A stretch of 64,000 nt of DNA from Smittium mucronatum (Eukaryota; Kickxellomycota; Harpellomycetes; Harpellales; Legeriomycetaceae): assembly GCA_001953115.1 (NCBI GenBank), contig LSSL01000016.1:26665-90664 (forward strand), read 5' to 3'. Both the position numbers and the translations under genes were made by a program. The notes below the pieces were generated by a model. That model saw only the letters and a list, made by a program, of their open reading frames with translations. It did no database searches and had not been told where the DNA came from. This document shows positions 13,901 through 27,600 of this stretch, piece after piece. Position 1 is the first letter of the stretch, and each line of letters begins with the position of its first letter.

Positions 13901-16900
13901 GTTTGGTTATTAAAATCCATTTTTAATAAAGTTAATTAAGAAATGTCGATTTTTAGATCTTTTTTCGGCGCAAAATTATTTTATTTAATTTGGGTATAAA
14001 TTTCAAATAATTCTATAGTTAAATAAGCCTTTATCTCTAATGATAAATATCATTGAAATAAGACGGTTTTAAACAAATAAAATATAATAAAAAATATAAA
14101 ATCTAAACTTAAAAATCATTTTTTATCAATATAATTTGTATATTTTTTTTTATAGGAAATTTATTATAATATTTAAATAAAAGAAAAAAATAATAATAAA
14201 ATACAGTGAAAAAAAAGTATTAAATTTCATTACATTCTCAATTTTCTCTCTAGCAGAATAGTAACCACTGGTTATTTGTTCAATAAATGTAATATTATAA
14301 AAAATTGATATTATTTATATCTTTATTTTGAAAGAAATTATTTTTAAAGATTAGAAATAAAGATTAGATTTAATTAGTTGTCAAAAAGCATTTTTTTTGG
14401 CTTTTATACTGAAAATTAATATATTAAATGATATCTAGATGAACCTATACCTTATTTTTAGTCTTTTTTTAATATATTTGCACTTAATATATATTAAAAA
14501 ATTTAAGATTAATCAATTCTAATAATCCAGCTGAAAAAATTTATAGTACAAACCATTTAATTAAGGACAATATATGTAATTATTAATATAAGAACCAGTA
14601 TTTTTTTTTGGAAAATATAGGCAATAATTGAATATTTCAAATGAATAAATTCCAATAGATGTTATAATCGAAAAATATTTTTAATATTTTTTAATTTTAT
14701 TAGTAATTCATTGAATTTCGTTTATTTTTCTCCATCCATTATTTCTAGAATATATATTTTTATATTGGATTATATTTTTTATATATAAAATTTAGTAAAT
14801 AAATTAAATTAAAACTTTATTTTTCAAAAAAAATATATAATCTTAATCTTATTTTTATCTTACTTATCTTAAAAGTTTATTGATCCTTTCAAATATTGTA
14901 TAGATATTAGAATAAACTATTTTTTCGTCAGTTTAGACTTATTGTAAATATAGATAGATCTTTTTCCTTATTATTTTCAAAAAAGCGATGAAAAATTCTC
15001 TCTTTTAATTAATAAAATCGATTATTTTTGCTTGTTAAATTTAAATAAGAGATTTATCCATCAATAAACCTTAATTATAAAGTTTAATAATATCTAAATA
15101 TGAAATAATTATAAATATATTCCATTTTTTTAGTGTAACCTTTGCAGCAATTTTTAAAATTTCAAATATTTTTGGTTTTAAGAAAAAAATTCAAACTCTC
15201 AAAAAAAAAAACTAATGTAATTAAGTGTAAATAACAAGAAAATTTTAAGCAGAAATCATCTTTATGAATTTTTTGAAGGAAAGATATTTATTTATATTTA
15301 AATTTTTTAAATAAAATTAACAAATTTAAAAAATAAATTTCATGTAAATTTATATTTTTATGAAAATAAGCCCATAAATTTTAATATAATTTTTGAGATT
15401 ATTTTATAAGAAATCCTCAAAATAATATGAAACTCAAATTAAGCTTGTAAAATCGATTTTTCAAACTCAATATTATATCTCTTATCAAATTTTGATATAA
15501 GAAGAATCATACAGAGGCGATCAATATTTTTTCTGGTCTGATTAACTTAGTTTATATATATATATATATCAATCGATTTATCTCCCCAATTTAAAAGGCG
15601 CTAGATTTTTTTTTAAATATTATTTATATTATTAATGTATTGAAATTCCCATTAATCCAAAATAGTATACTTAGAGTTTTTTTTTGTTTAAAAATTAGAT
15701 AATAGAAAATATTAAAAAAATTAATATTAAAAAATAAGAATAAAACTCTTTACTAGATCTTTATTACAATAAATAGCATCTTATCAATGAATTCAATTTT
15801 ATCAAATATTTTTTAATAGAGTCTTTCATTAAAAATAATGTATTTTTATTAAATGAATTATTTTTTTTCTTTTACAACATAAATTTACTTATCTATTTGG
15901 CCATTACATATTCGGAAATAAATACAAATTTATCTATCAAGACCCAAATTTTCCTTGAGTCTTATCAATAATCAATATCAAATTATCTATTTTTGGATCT
16001 TTAAAGTAATCATACACTCTAAAATGCCACTAAACCTATTCAATGCACAATTGATTCTACTAAAATATATACACTTTTTTCAGAATCGAAGGGGCAAAGA
16101 TTTTATATTTGTATATCAAAAAAAATTCCAATGAATTTGAATCATCCAAATTAAGATTTTTTTTTTTAAAAAATGCTCATTTATTAAAATATAGGAAGTA
16201 TATTATTATCTTTATGCTCAATTATAATTTATCTAAAAATAAGATTTATTTTAATTTAACAAAAATTTAAAAACTTTGAAATAGTATGTTGGTAGTGTGT
16301 GGATGTTAAATAAGTTTAATATTAGAATTAATCTGTTATTTATAGATTAATGTGATATTTTATCCAAAAATTATTATTGGCTAACTTTTTAAATTTGATT
16401 ACACATTTTTTTATTAAAATTCAAACAATTTATAGAAAAAATTATTTTTGATTAAATTTTATAGAATATTTTCAAATAAATTTACCTCTCAGTATTTGAA
16501 CTAAATGAAGATTAAAGCTATTTTCCAGGACTAAATCCATAATATTTAATGGAGCTTTTATGCAATTTAAAAGAAATTCTAACTAAAATGATTGATAAAT
16601 AAATAAAATTCAGTAGAGATCTAAAAAATATTATTTTTTGTAAGTCTTTAAAGTTGATTTGAGCCATTATTATTAAATATATATTTGATAGATTTAATAG
16701 ATTTGAATCAAGTTTTTTTTTGTTTTTGAATTGATATATGTTTTTTTGGAAAATACAAACTTAATAAACTAATATTAAGATACATTTATATCAATATGAA
16801 TTTTTTCGGATTTATACCAAGAATGGAATTATAATAAATAAAACCTATTTTAAAACGATTAAGCAAAAATTTATCGTATTGCATCAAATCAAATAGTATA

Positions 16901-18639
16901 TTACTATCCCTAATCTTATCAGGTTCTAATGTAAATGTATCGATTTAAAAAAAGTATTGATGTTATTCATTCTTATTAAACAATTATTTATGAAAAAATA
17001 AAAAAATTATTACATAATTAGTCATTTCTCTTTCTCTGAAGTATTAAATTTTCATAACAAAAATATTGTTCTAACCTGTAATAGCACTATTAGAAAATAT
17101 AGATTTACATAAAATAATATGAGCTCTATTATCACAAAAATACTTTCCGTTTCGAAATATGCTTTCTATATCCCAAATAGACAAAAAAAAAATCTTCAAG
17201 GGATCTTAGTTAAGATTATTTTAATATTAAACTATATAAATATTTTTTTAAAAAAAATAGGGTGATTATAGAAATTAAATGCTTAAATAATGTATTTTTG
17301 TTTCAGCATTATATAATTCATTTTTTTAAAAAAAATCTTACTATTAAAGTAAATATATTTCTTTTTTTATTTATGTTAGAACTTTTACTTAATGATATAA
17401 ACTCCTTACCCAGAAAATCTTTTATTCTCATAAATATGAAAATTTACCATAAAAAAAACTCCAACAACATTTTTCATAATGCTGATTTCAAAATTAAGCA
17501 CTCTAAAAAAACTAACAAGAAAATATTAAGTTTAAAATATTTATTGTACTTAGCTTTAATCAATGAATTTGAATTTTTAAACTAATAAAACCGATTTTAA
17601 TAACAAAGATATAATGAACAGACATATATCACACATTTTTAAACATTAGTATATAATTTTTTGTCTTTAGCTAGACTAAATCTTTAGTTTTAAATATTAG
17701 GGGGATAATAATACCCATTTAGTAAGATTTTATAAATATCACCAAATTGGGAATATTCCATATTATTGGATCAATAATAAAAATTTTCTATAAAAGATTA
17801 GACTTTTATTAACAACTCGTGTAATCAAAGTTAAAAAGTTATCCAATAGTGTCCTTTGCTCTCAATATAAAATACATCTTAAAAACACCTATTAATGCTC
17901 AAATTTACATGGTTCTCACATCAATATCTTAATAAAACATGTATTTACATTTTTTTACATAAACAATATGTTGAATTTTATTTGATTAATTATTACTTAT
18001 TTTTATCCAAATTTAAGATTTTTAAAAATGAAAACTGTTTATTTAAAAAATCTTAAAAATAATTTCAAAATAGGTAGAAATTTCGCTTTGAATATTTTTA
18101 TTCTTTTAATATTTATTATAAGAAAATTCATATATTATGTAGATTTTCTGCTAAATATATTGATAATTTTCATTTAATTGAAATTGAATCTTTATATTTA
18201 AATCCTAGACTTATCGAAATAAAGTTATTTTTTTTAATCTTTTATAGAAACTAATTCTGTAACTCCACTATTAATAATTTTATTTATAGAAAGTTCTGAT
18301 ATGAAGAACAAACTTATTATTTGGTTATATTTGTGGTAGTTTTTAAGATTACCACTACCTTTATTTTCGATTAAGGTTTATAATAATATAAAAAATAAAT
18401 TAAAGATAGATTAAAGGTAGGTGGGTTATAAAGGAAAGAAGAAAAAAATGTAATAACTACTTTTTAAGTTTATAAGTTTTGAATAAGTATCAGTATTTTA
18501 AAATTTCAAGGTGAAATATATTTGAGTTTTAATTTTAAATTATTTTTTACTTATTTAGTTTGGGCTTATTTATTTGTCTTCTTTTAAAACTAAGTTAAAT
18601 ACTTAAAGCTTAAAAGTTATTTATTTATAAGAAATTTTC

Positions 18640-18870
18640 CGCGGGGGCGAGCCAAGAAAGCTGACTTGTATTTCATTTATATACAAATTTGACAGATCTT
18701 CAATAACTTGTGTTTTCTCGCATCCTCATTACTATTATATCTCTTGATATTGCTCAAAATCTCTTCGATCCATTTTCTTCTATTATTACAACTTCAGTAA
18801 TTGGTTTTGTTGGGTTACCTTTGGCCATCTTTGTAATTTATTTTGAATATAGTTTATCCAATAGAATTTG
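18640..18870 (-). pseudogene. Coding-like patch, probably a broken small gene
   Basis: A locally GC-richer patch. On the minus strand, an ATG at about 18829 opens MAKGNPTKPITEVVIIEENG and SKRF before a stop. With small frame changes it continues as EQYQEI and then SNEDARKHKLLKICQIC. The plus strand of the same patch is also partly open (SIITTSVIGFVGLPLAIFVI, hydrophobic), so the true coding strand is uncertain. I do not recognise either reading. It could be a decayed gene or an unspliced exon. Confidence 0.25.
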
Positions 18871-18934
18871 GTTTTATTTTAACTAAAAATACAAAATTAA
18901 TTCACGTGGTAAATCAATCTGGGAAAAAAAACAA

Positions 18935-19065
18935 AAGTTGTTTGTTTTTTTACTTTTCTTTTCTTTTTTATCTTTTTCTTTCCCTGTCTTTATCTTTCAT
19001 TCTTTTCTTTGTCTTATTTGTCTTCTTTGTACTCTCCGTTTGCTTTTTTTTCTTTTTGTATATAT
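18935..19065 (+). repeat. Polypyrimidine (C/T) tract
   Basis: About 130 bases almost entirely C and T on the plus strand, with irregular CTTTT and TCTTT units. It creates two overlapping artificial open frames (18843-19076 and 18938-19162) rich in Phe, Leu and Ser that I do not regard as genes. Confidence 0.8.
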
Positions 19066-19169
19066 TATTAATATGAAAAATAGTTCTTCGTCTCGGCCGT
19101 ATATTTTACCCTGCGACATATTTACTAAAATAGTTAGGCTAAATACTATTTTAATTTTTTAAAAAAATA

Positions 19170-21290
19170 TTTTTCGTTCAAATTTTAGATTTTTATAATT
19201 TTTTTTAATTTGAATACTTCTAGATTAAGTTAAATATTCAAACGAACTTTAGAGTTCTTAAAAAAAATCTTTTATTTATTTTTACAGTATTATAAATAGC
19301 GAGACTCAAGTTCTCGATTATAAGTTGAAATATAATACAAACGAATGAAATACCAAAAAATTTATTAGATATTCTGATTTGTGAGTTCATATGATTAATT
19401 TGTAGTGTTCAGAGAATTTAAGTTAAAATTTTTTTCAATTCTATGTTTCATTAATTTTTAAAAACATCCTGCAATTTTTATTAATTTTATAGGAAAAAAA
19501 ATACATATATTAGTTATCTAAATGTAATATTACTTATTGAGGATGTAAAAAAATACTCCTTAGAATATTATTTGAGCTTTTTTCAGATGATTTTTAAAAA
19601 TGAAAACGTGCCAAAAATGCTAAATGGCATTTTTTTATTAAAAGAAAATTCTTTTTTGGAATGTTAAATATGTTAAATATTTTTTTGCTAAATAGAAAAT
19701 ATGAATAGTAAAACATAAAAATGAAAATGAAAATTTTACTTAGATATATTATTCATAAATATAATTTTAATTTTAATTTTTTATATTCTGACAGAAAAAA
19801 AAAAAATTTTTTAAATAAAATTTTTTCGAAAATCTATATTAATTCTATTAAAAATAATTCCTCTTTGAAGAATATTATAGCCTATTTTTACAAAGAAATA
19901 TATTAAATCATAATAGAATAAATAATTTCATAACTAGAGATTTTTTATTTGTTTTTGTTGTTAATTATGATATGTAATAACAATTGGAAAATTAATCCAT
20001 ATTTATTTATCTAAAATAATTTTCAAATAAATTGTACCTAAAATTTTACAACAAGCTTACAACTTTGCCTTATATAATTTTCACCGTTATTTATGAATTA
20101 ATTAGGATCATTTTTATTTTTAGTTTGAAACATGTTACAGTGGATTTTTAAATGTGCTTAATTAATTTCTGAAGCAAGTATAGGATGTTTGGTCTTTAAA
20201 TCTGCAATAATTTAAAAAAATATTTGAAAAAATATAGCATCCTGGTGAATTTAGTGCTTAAATTCTTTTATCAAATAATGATTTTCAATAAAAAATTTAT
20301 AAATTATTTTTCCAATTAATTAAATATATTAAATAAATTAAAAATTTTAGTATAAATATCAAAACTTGAATGGATTCACATTTCAGCGAATACGTTATTA
20401 AAATTCTTTTTTTTCAATAATTTTTATAAATTTTTTTAAACTGAGTACAAAAAATTATACTTTTTTGTCATTCTCAATAAATTATTTTGAGAATTTTAAT
20501 TGAAATTTATTTGAAACGATTAGATTTTTTCTATATTCTTGAGAAAAAATTACCAAAAATAATTTTTTTTTATTGAAAGGTTTCTTTTTTACTTCTAATT
20601 ACAAAATAGTATACATTTCTGGCACAAATCATATTATTAAAAAAAATACCCATAGATAAATATAAAAAATTTATTTTTCATATTTGTTATTAAAGTATAT
20701 TTATCCGTATTTTTCAAAAGCAATGATAATGAGTCAAATAGATCAAATTATTTGCTCTCATAATCTATAAATAAATTTTGGTTCAATATATCATAATTTT
20801 TTTTTTGATTTATAAACTGGGAGTAAGTCTTAATTATATTTTTTATCTCTATATAACATTATTATTTTAGATCACTATAAATTTTCCAAATTTTATTTGA
20901 TAAAACTCCAGTGGAATCAATATTATCTAATTTTTTTGAAATTTTATCAAAAAAAATGCTTTGTTATGGACATAAAAAATATTTTATATTATAAATTTTA
21001 TTGCAATTTTTTTTTCTTACCAAAACAGGAATTTCGGCTAAGTTCTTAAGAAAAATAGTTTAAAATAAAATTTTCATCCACATTTCAAAATTTTTGAAAA
21101 AAATTGAATACTCTCAAGTCAAAAAAACTTTTTTATGAAATTTGAATATTTCAACTAACTATTTATTGAATTTCGCATATTTTATAAGGTCAATAATAAA
21201 TTAAATTTGATTAATAACTTAAGATTGTTGGAATCTGTTTGTTTATAACAGTTACAATATAATAAATATTTGCTTCAGAACTGTTTTTGT
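19170..21290. other. AT-rich intergenic, nothing recognised
   Basis: Homopolymer-rich AT sequence without a recognisable gene, RNA or repeat. The frame at 19721-19906 is Lys, Asn, Ile and Phe only and is probably chance. Confidence 0.55.
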
Positions 21291-21378
21291 ATTGCTTAAG
21301 GTGATGTAACGCCAATTTAATCTTTAATAATGCTCATATCTCCCTATCCAAAAAGGCCTTAGAGCAGACATTACTCAC

Positions 21379-22134
21379 TCACTCACTCCACTTATCCAAA
21401 CTTCGACAAATGATTTCTTTACTTATAACAACAAGTGAAAGTACAGCCCCCTCGATAGGAAGAACATGCACGAAATTAACCAGAGTTTCAATCCGGAACT
21501 TAACGAAAGTTGCAGTATTTAAGATACAATACCTTTCATAACTGACCTCCCCTCCCCACGAAAAATTGACCGATGAGTCCACCTAATCGCCTAGTGCAGA
21601 TACTTTAGTAGAAATCGATACTTTAGTATCATTATCATTATCACTATCACTATCACTATCACTATCACTATCACTATCACTATCACTATCACTATCACTA
21701 TCACTATCACTATCACTATCACTATCACTATCACTATCACTATCACTATCACTATCACTATCACTATCACTATCACTATCACTATCACTATCACTATCAC
21801 TATCACTATCACTATCACTATCACTATCACTATCACTATCACTATCACTATCACTATCACTATCACTATCACTATCACTATCACTATCACTATCACTATC
21901 ACTATCACTATCACTATCACTATCACTATCACTATCACTATCACTATCACTATCACTATCACTATCACTATCACTATCACTATCACTATCACTATCACTA
22001 TCACTATCACTATCACTATCACTATCACTATCACTATCCTCCATCACCTCCATACACGAAACAAACCCCGGGGCAAACCCAAAAGGATAAGCACAGGAAT
22101 CAACCAAATAATGGGCGCTCATAATCATATTCAT
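21379..22134 (-). CDS. Hypothetical Ser-Asp repeat protein with one in-frame TAG
   Basis: An ATG-started frame on the minus strand begins at 22134. Residues 1-32 include [19 protein letters not shown], then residues 33-164 are 66 Asp-Ser pairs encoded by the perfect hexamer GATAGT. These are followed by a few DND residues and [13 protein letters not shown], then TAG at 21583-21585. The same frame stays open for 67 more codons (includes [18 protein letters not shown] and [13 protein letters not shown]) to a stop at 21379. Thus the flanks on both sides of the repeat are open in one frame and are not AT-biased, which argues for a real or recently real gene. The TAG could be a mutation, or an exon boundary. 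The hexamer is also open in all three plus-strand frames, so openness across the repeat itself is not evidence. I know of no family match. Ser-Asp repeats occur as flexible acidic linkers in surface proteins, but function here is unknown. Confidence 0.35.
21643..22038. repeat. (ACTATC)66 perfect hexamer array
   Basis: 396 bases of ACTATC on the plus strand (GATAGT on the minus), 66 units without an interruption, preceded by two ATTATC variants. Because the period is a multiple of three, length changes keep the reading frame. The lack of any point change across 66 units means the array is young or actively homogenised, in contrast to the decayed DNA around it. Confidence 0.97.
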
Positions 22135-22139
22135 AGTAC

Positions 22140-23550
22140 CACTTAATCTTTAATAATCCTAAGCTAAACAACCAATTAAGAAAACGGACTAAAAGGTAAT
22201 TATTCCAGTACACGAATAATAATAAAATAATTTATTAAAAAACAACAAGACTAAATAATGGTAAAACTAACAACGAACAATATAAAAATTAATTTCCATC
22301 GAAAATTACAAAACTAAGCTAATTATACCACTTAAACTATAAAATACTAGAAATAATCTTCAAGAGTGCTAAAAATCTCATACCATTTTAGCTCGTAACT
22401 CCAACTAATAAGAAAATGAGCGTCTTACCACTTAGTACCTAAAATCATTTTTCAAGTCCACTTAATCATACTGTAGCAATTACTAAAGATAAAAATAAAA
22501 AAAATTGTGTGAGTAGAATCTGATTAAAACCAATATATATGAAAAAAACATATCAAACTTTTAAAATATAACCAAGAGTTACAATCCCTAAAAATTTATA
22601 TTTAAATACTTCTCAATGAATAAAATTAAGGTGATTTCAATTTTTATTAGACATCTCTGAATCCCATTATTTTTAAGTACGCAATCCTGATATCACAAAC
22701 ATCGAAGGGCCCTTAGATTAAATATCGCACGTTAAATCAATGGATTTTTATAATATTATAAGGCTTTAATTACAAAAATAGATCTGTACTTATGGACCAA
22801 AACTAAGTTCTTTAAACAAAAAAGAAAAAAGATAATTAAAGCTCCCCTTTGGTAATATGATGTGATATAAAAAACTTCACAATTGAATATTTGATTTCAA
22901 TATAAATGAGCAGCATAGCATTTGATGCTAAGTTTTGAAATAACTTTTATGTATTGGAAAGTCGGATTATTTGATACAAAAAGCTGGAAGAAATCTAACA
23001 GGAATCCAGAAAATCCACAGAATATTTGCATAATTTAGGCCCTTGAGAATTTTCAGTAGATTCAAAAATTCTCATCTTGCTGTAGAGTTAATAATAAGAC
23101 TTATAAAAATAAAATTTATAACTTTTATTTACAGAATCTCCTGGATAACTTAAGGTGGCGATAAACTTAGGAATTCTGTTATATAACGGTATATTTAAAA
23201 TAAAAATGATCAAGAAAAAGAGGAAAAACATAAAAACTTGAAAACCCTTCTAATGTACTCTTAAAAACACCTTTAAAAATGGCGATCTGAAAACAAATTT
23301 CTTCTCGCAACAAAAATAAACCTAATAACATCCGAAAAAAACTAAGTTTTCTTTTATATTGGGCTTGACACAATAAAATCAAAATACAGATAAATTCATC
23401 TTTAAATTAAAGACCAAATTATTACAAACTGTGTCTATTTTTTTATCTTGGTTTCGAAGACGACGCTAAGTAAATTTTTATGTAGAGTATTTGCTTTAAA
23501 ATTTATAGTTCAATATTAAAACATATTTATCTACTGAGATCAGATACAAT
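22140..23550. other. Moderately AT-rich spacer with recurring CCACTTA motifs
   Basis: This is less AT-biased than the desert on either side but has no gene I can recognise. The motif CCACTTA occurs at 21388, 22139, 22328, 22428 and 22458. A 15-base direct repeat (TTAATCTTTAATAAT) occurs at 21317 and 22143, on either side of the Ser-Asp locus. The minus-strand frame at 23179-23382 has no recognisable motif. Confidence 0.4.
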
Positions 23551-23609
23551 TTCTACTTCTACAGCATAATAAAAAAAAATTTTCTTTTAAAATTAAGAAT
23601 TATTAAGAA

Positions 23610-24620
23610 TTATTTTTTTCTTACCAGTGGGCTTACTACTCGATTCTGGCACAATCATAAAATTAAGCAGTCTATCAAGTCGCCCTTTAAATTAAATAAT
23701 AATTATAGGAAAATATTTAACTCTTCATTGTTAAAAAATACAATAACAAAATTTTAATAGTATGTAAAAATAATATCCGAAAAAAAGATTATAGTGAGAA
23801 ATAGGCTGCATCTAATTAAATATCTAGATATACCTGTGTATTTACTTTTTTCTAGGTTACAATTATCTAATGTAGAAATAAATTATATTGAGGGTTCTAT
23901 AAATAAATACTTAGATAAAATCAGTAAAACTTCAGATTTGATTAAAGATGTTTTTATAAGATATTAGACATGATAATATGTAGTAATAAATACAGAAAAA
24001 ATAAAATAAAATATGTAGGAAGACCGAAGAGATAAAATTTCCAATCAAAATGAAAGATTTTTCGATATAAATGGTCATCAACTTGAATCTAATCAGAATA
24101 AAAAATAAAATCAAGAATAAAAATAAAAAGAAGTGATACAGGGACTGAAGGAGAGAATATATTAGCCTTAAAAAAACTATAAGAACCGAAAAAAGCTCAA
24201 ATAAAACCAGAATAACACCAAAATTATTTAGAATTCTTTAATGAAGAATCGGAGATAAACACACCAGAGCATATTATTTATGACTTTCATATATATTATT
24301 CCCGATTTATCGTTATTCTGGGGTTTAATTTATTACCTTTCTCCGAAAGAACTTACATCTGCAAAAAAACATATTTTAAAAAATCTAACCGATCACTTCA
24401 ACCGACAGTTCAAATATTCATTTTGATAACCGATAATACTTATTAAAACGAAGGATGGTAGCTTTAAATTATGATTTGATTTATAAGGACTAAATTCTAT
24501 TAACATCAAGTATGTATACCTAATTTCGAGTATAAATGATACTTTATAGTTATTTATAGCAAAGCGCAATGAAAATTGACACTTGGAGAACACATAACCT
24601 ATCAAGGGTAAAAAATGGGC
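23610..24620 (+). pseudogene. Ty3/gypsy pol relic (protease, RT start)
   Basis: Landmarks of gypsy pol appear in order on the plus strand. Near 23628, VGLLLDSGTIIKLSS resembles the retropepsin DSG block. Near 24262, TPEHIIYDFHIYY matches the linker 'LPeHrpyDH.I'. After a frame change, LSLFWGLIYYLSPKEL and then TSAKKHILKNLTDHF match 'fGpIY.LSpkEL..Lk.yi.enl..gf'. Near 24450, KDGSFKL, a stop, FDL, a stop and GLNSINIKYVY match RT block 'KDGslRlcvDYRgLN.iT.kd.Yp'. Stops and shifts show it is dead. It is more decayed than the copy at 49-51.7 kb, and I cannot trace it beyond the first RT blocks. Confidence 0.6.
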
Positions 24621-24629
24621 AAATATGTA

Positions 24630-27600
24630 ATTTTGAATTAAGATACTTAAAAATTTGATTTGATGACCAGATAATCGTTTTCAACCTCACTATTGCTCCT
24701 AGAAAATTTGAGCACTTCAAAAAATATCTTTAAGAGGGGATTTGAAAAATTGTTTTATATTATGTTAATATTATATATTTATTTATTCTTTCGGTGTATA
24801 TGAGCATACGAATTACGTTAAATCAGTACTGGAATAACTTTTAAAAAAAATACCATATTTTAATCTTGAAAAATATTAATTTGACTCAAATGAGACTGGT
24901 TTCTATTAACACATAATACACAACCAATTTATTGGACCAGACCCTTAAATACAAAAAAATCTTGAAAAATGAGGCACTCCAACAACTTTTAAAATTTATT
25001 TTAATTCAACCTATTTGAAAAAAATACGGTTAATTAACAATAAATATCTCTTAAATATATCCGCCCTAGCCAAACTGTACAAAAAATAAAATATTTTAAT
25101 ATGGACATCAGAATGAGAATTTTTTTAAAAAAAAATTATAAAAGCCCAAAACTACATAACTTTCCTAAAAGTATCTGATTCTGATTAACAGTATATACTA
25201 GAAATCTTCACATCGAAATTTATAATTATTGGTGATTTATTGCAATTTGAAATTTTTTTTTGTAAGGTAACTATATAATAATGTATATTTTGATAGAAGA
25301 ATAGATGAAACTCGCAATAATATCATGAAATTGAATTTTTTAAAAATTTTACTTTTCTAAAATAATATTATCCAGATTATTTATTTTTTTTGGTTGGTTG
25401 CTCATTATAGACGAATTTACCTGACTAGTTTTATAATTATAAGAGTCTAATTATAATTTATCATTGCATATATTATCAAAAAATTAGGGTTTAAAAATAA
25501 GAAATAGGACTGATAATATTAAATTTAATATTTGCAGCAATAATCTTTGTAATAATTTAATATATGAAGTAAAAAGTATATATAAGGTCAAATACGATTT
25601 TAAATACCCAAACTTTGCAAAATAAATTAGATAAAACGAAAATTCGAATTTAAAGACATTAATTTATAGCTATCCTGATAAATATTGCAATAAAAATATT
25701 TTTTAATTAATTTATAAGCATAATAGTGCGAGAAATTTTTTTTAGCAAAACAGACCTTTTTATTTAATCTGATTTTTGAATAATTTTTCGCTCTTGAAAA
25801 AACTATAGATTAAGAAATAAGATATTATTTATTATTTTGTTGATAAATAGATAAATTGATAATTTAATACTAAGTGTTTTTACAAAAATAAACTTTTGAT
25901 ATTATCAAAATAATTTTATGAGTTTCCATATATTTTATATAATCCAAGTATAAATTTTTATTCAAAATTCAAAATAAAAAAGTTATCATCAATACTACAA
26001 TTTTAAAGTATTTCAGAAAAAAAATTGACTAATGATCAAATTCTAGTCAAAATTGATTTACTTTTTAATATTTTCTATCTCAATTGATTAATAATAATCT
26101 TTAACACTAAATTACAGAACATGTTTATTATTATATCCAAAAAAAATTATTACTAATTAAATTAATAATTTTTATCATATTATTTTTAATATCTTTAGAC
26201 CTATTTTTATCAAGAATAAAAACACTTCGATATTTTATTTAGAGCTAGAATTATAAAGCAAAAATAAATTTATTTATTCAAATATTGCTATAATTTTTTT
26301 TTTAATCCAGGTAAATGAGTAATTATTCTCTGTATTATTTATTAAATGGGAATTTTTTTTAGAGTTTTAATGTCCTATATTAAAATTATTATTTAAAATT
26401 ACATATTAATTTGAGCTATGTTTTCGCACGGAAATTAAATCTAAAATTTTAAGAAAAATAATATTTTTATTCATTTAAAATTTTTTATAATAATAATTAT
26501 TTTATGCTAAGATAATATGGTTTAATTATCTTTCAAATTTACAAGTATATTTTTACAAATAATATTTTGAGCCTCAAATAAGTCATTTTATGGGGCCCAT
26601 CAAAATATTAAAAACTCAAAATTAATTAAATGTGATTCGTGTTTGCTGATAATAACATTCAAAAAACTCATCCATAAAATAATTTTGTATCGATTTTGAT
26701 TTAATTTTAAAAAATTTATTATTTAATTATTTTAAACTTATATTTTTCCATTTTTTTATGATTTGTATACATATATATACATAAGCTCCTAAAATAAGCT
26801 AAATATTGACGTTATTTAAAATTTACGAACAAAATATATATTTTATAATAATTAGGAAGTTTTAGAATACTCAAATGCTTTATCTAAAAAAAAGATTACA
26901 AAATTTTTTATTTTTTTTTTGAGATTAAATTTATATTGTTAAATTTTTTTTTTTTTTTCGCATTACATTATATTTTTTGGTGACAGTCATTCAAATTTTC
27001 GATTAAGGACATATAATTATTCAAAAAAAAAAAATTCGGAGATAGAAAGGAATTTTTTCAAGTTAATTTCAGAATACTGGAAACTAATTTTTCAATTCAT
27101 TTTGATCTCAATAACTTAGAATTTTATTAATAACGAACTTTAGTTTATATCTTTACAACATTTGTGGAATTATTTAAAACTTTAATAAAAAATATCAAAT
27201 TATTTTTTTATTGAAGGGGGTATAAGATAGAAATTTTATTAAAATAATAAGTTTTTTATTATTTCAGGTCAAGAAATCCCTTAAATATTTCGCATTTTTT
27301 ATCATTTTATACTATTTAAAAATATTATCTTGGGTGATGAAAATTGAAATCCCATATTCATGTAGATTTATATCATTTTAGAAATGTTCTGAAATTTAAT
27401 CTTCATATTCCTAAAATTTTCTTTTAATTTTATGACATAAAAACTAATAAAATCGGTAATAACTATTTATTTGCATTTTAATAAATCTTTTTTGCGTATT
27501 TTTTTGTATTTGCTGCATGTTTCAATTCCAATTAAATATTTTTAGATTTTTTGGAATGATTAAAAAATTAAATTGGATCTTTTTCATTTCACTAAGTTTC

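Larger units (their letters stand above)
5300..18620. other. Long AT-rich desert with only minor repeats
   Basis: Over 13 kb with no recognisable gene. Open frames such as 9397-9612, 9679-9873 and 17262-17585 consist mostly of Ile, Phe, Lys, Asn and Leu codons, start at non-ATG codons or have no recognisable motif, and are best explained by AT composition. The only structured sites I noticed are the pentamer repeat near 5957, a 61-bp imperfect palindrome at 6270 and a direct repeat near 7790, listed separately. Confidence 0.55.

Noticed and set aside
17262..17585. 107-codon open frame as a gene
   Set aside because: It begins at GTG; from the first ATG it is about 70 codons, is dominated by AT-only codons and has no motif.
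21591..22034. Ile-Val repeat protein in the alternate frame of the hexamer array
   Set aside because: It is an automatic by-product of the perfect hexamer; its flanks in that frame are minimal, whereas the Ser-Asp frame has longer balanced flanks.
21643..22038. CRISPR array
   Set aside because: A contiguous 6-base tandem array without spacers in a spliced eukaryotic genome is a microsatellite, not a CRISPR.
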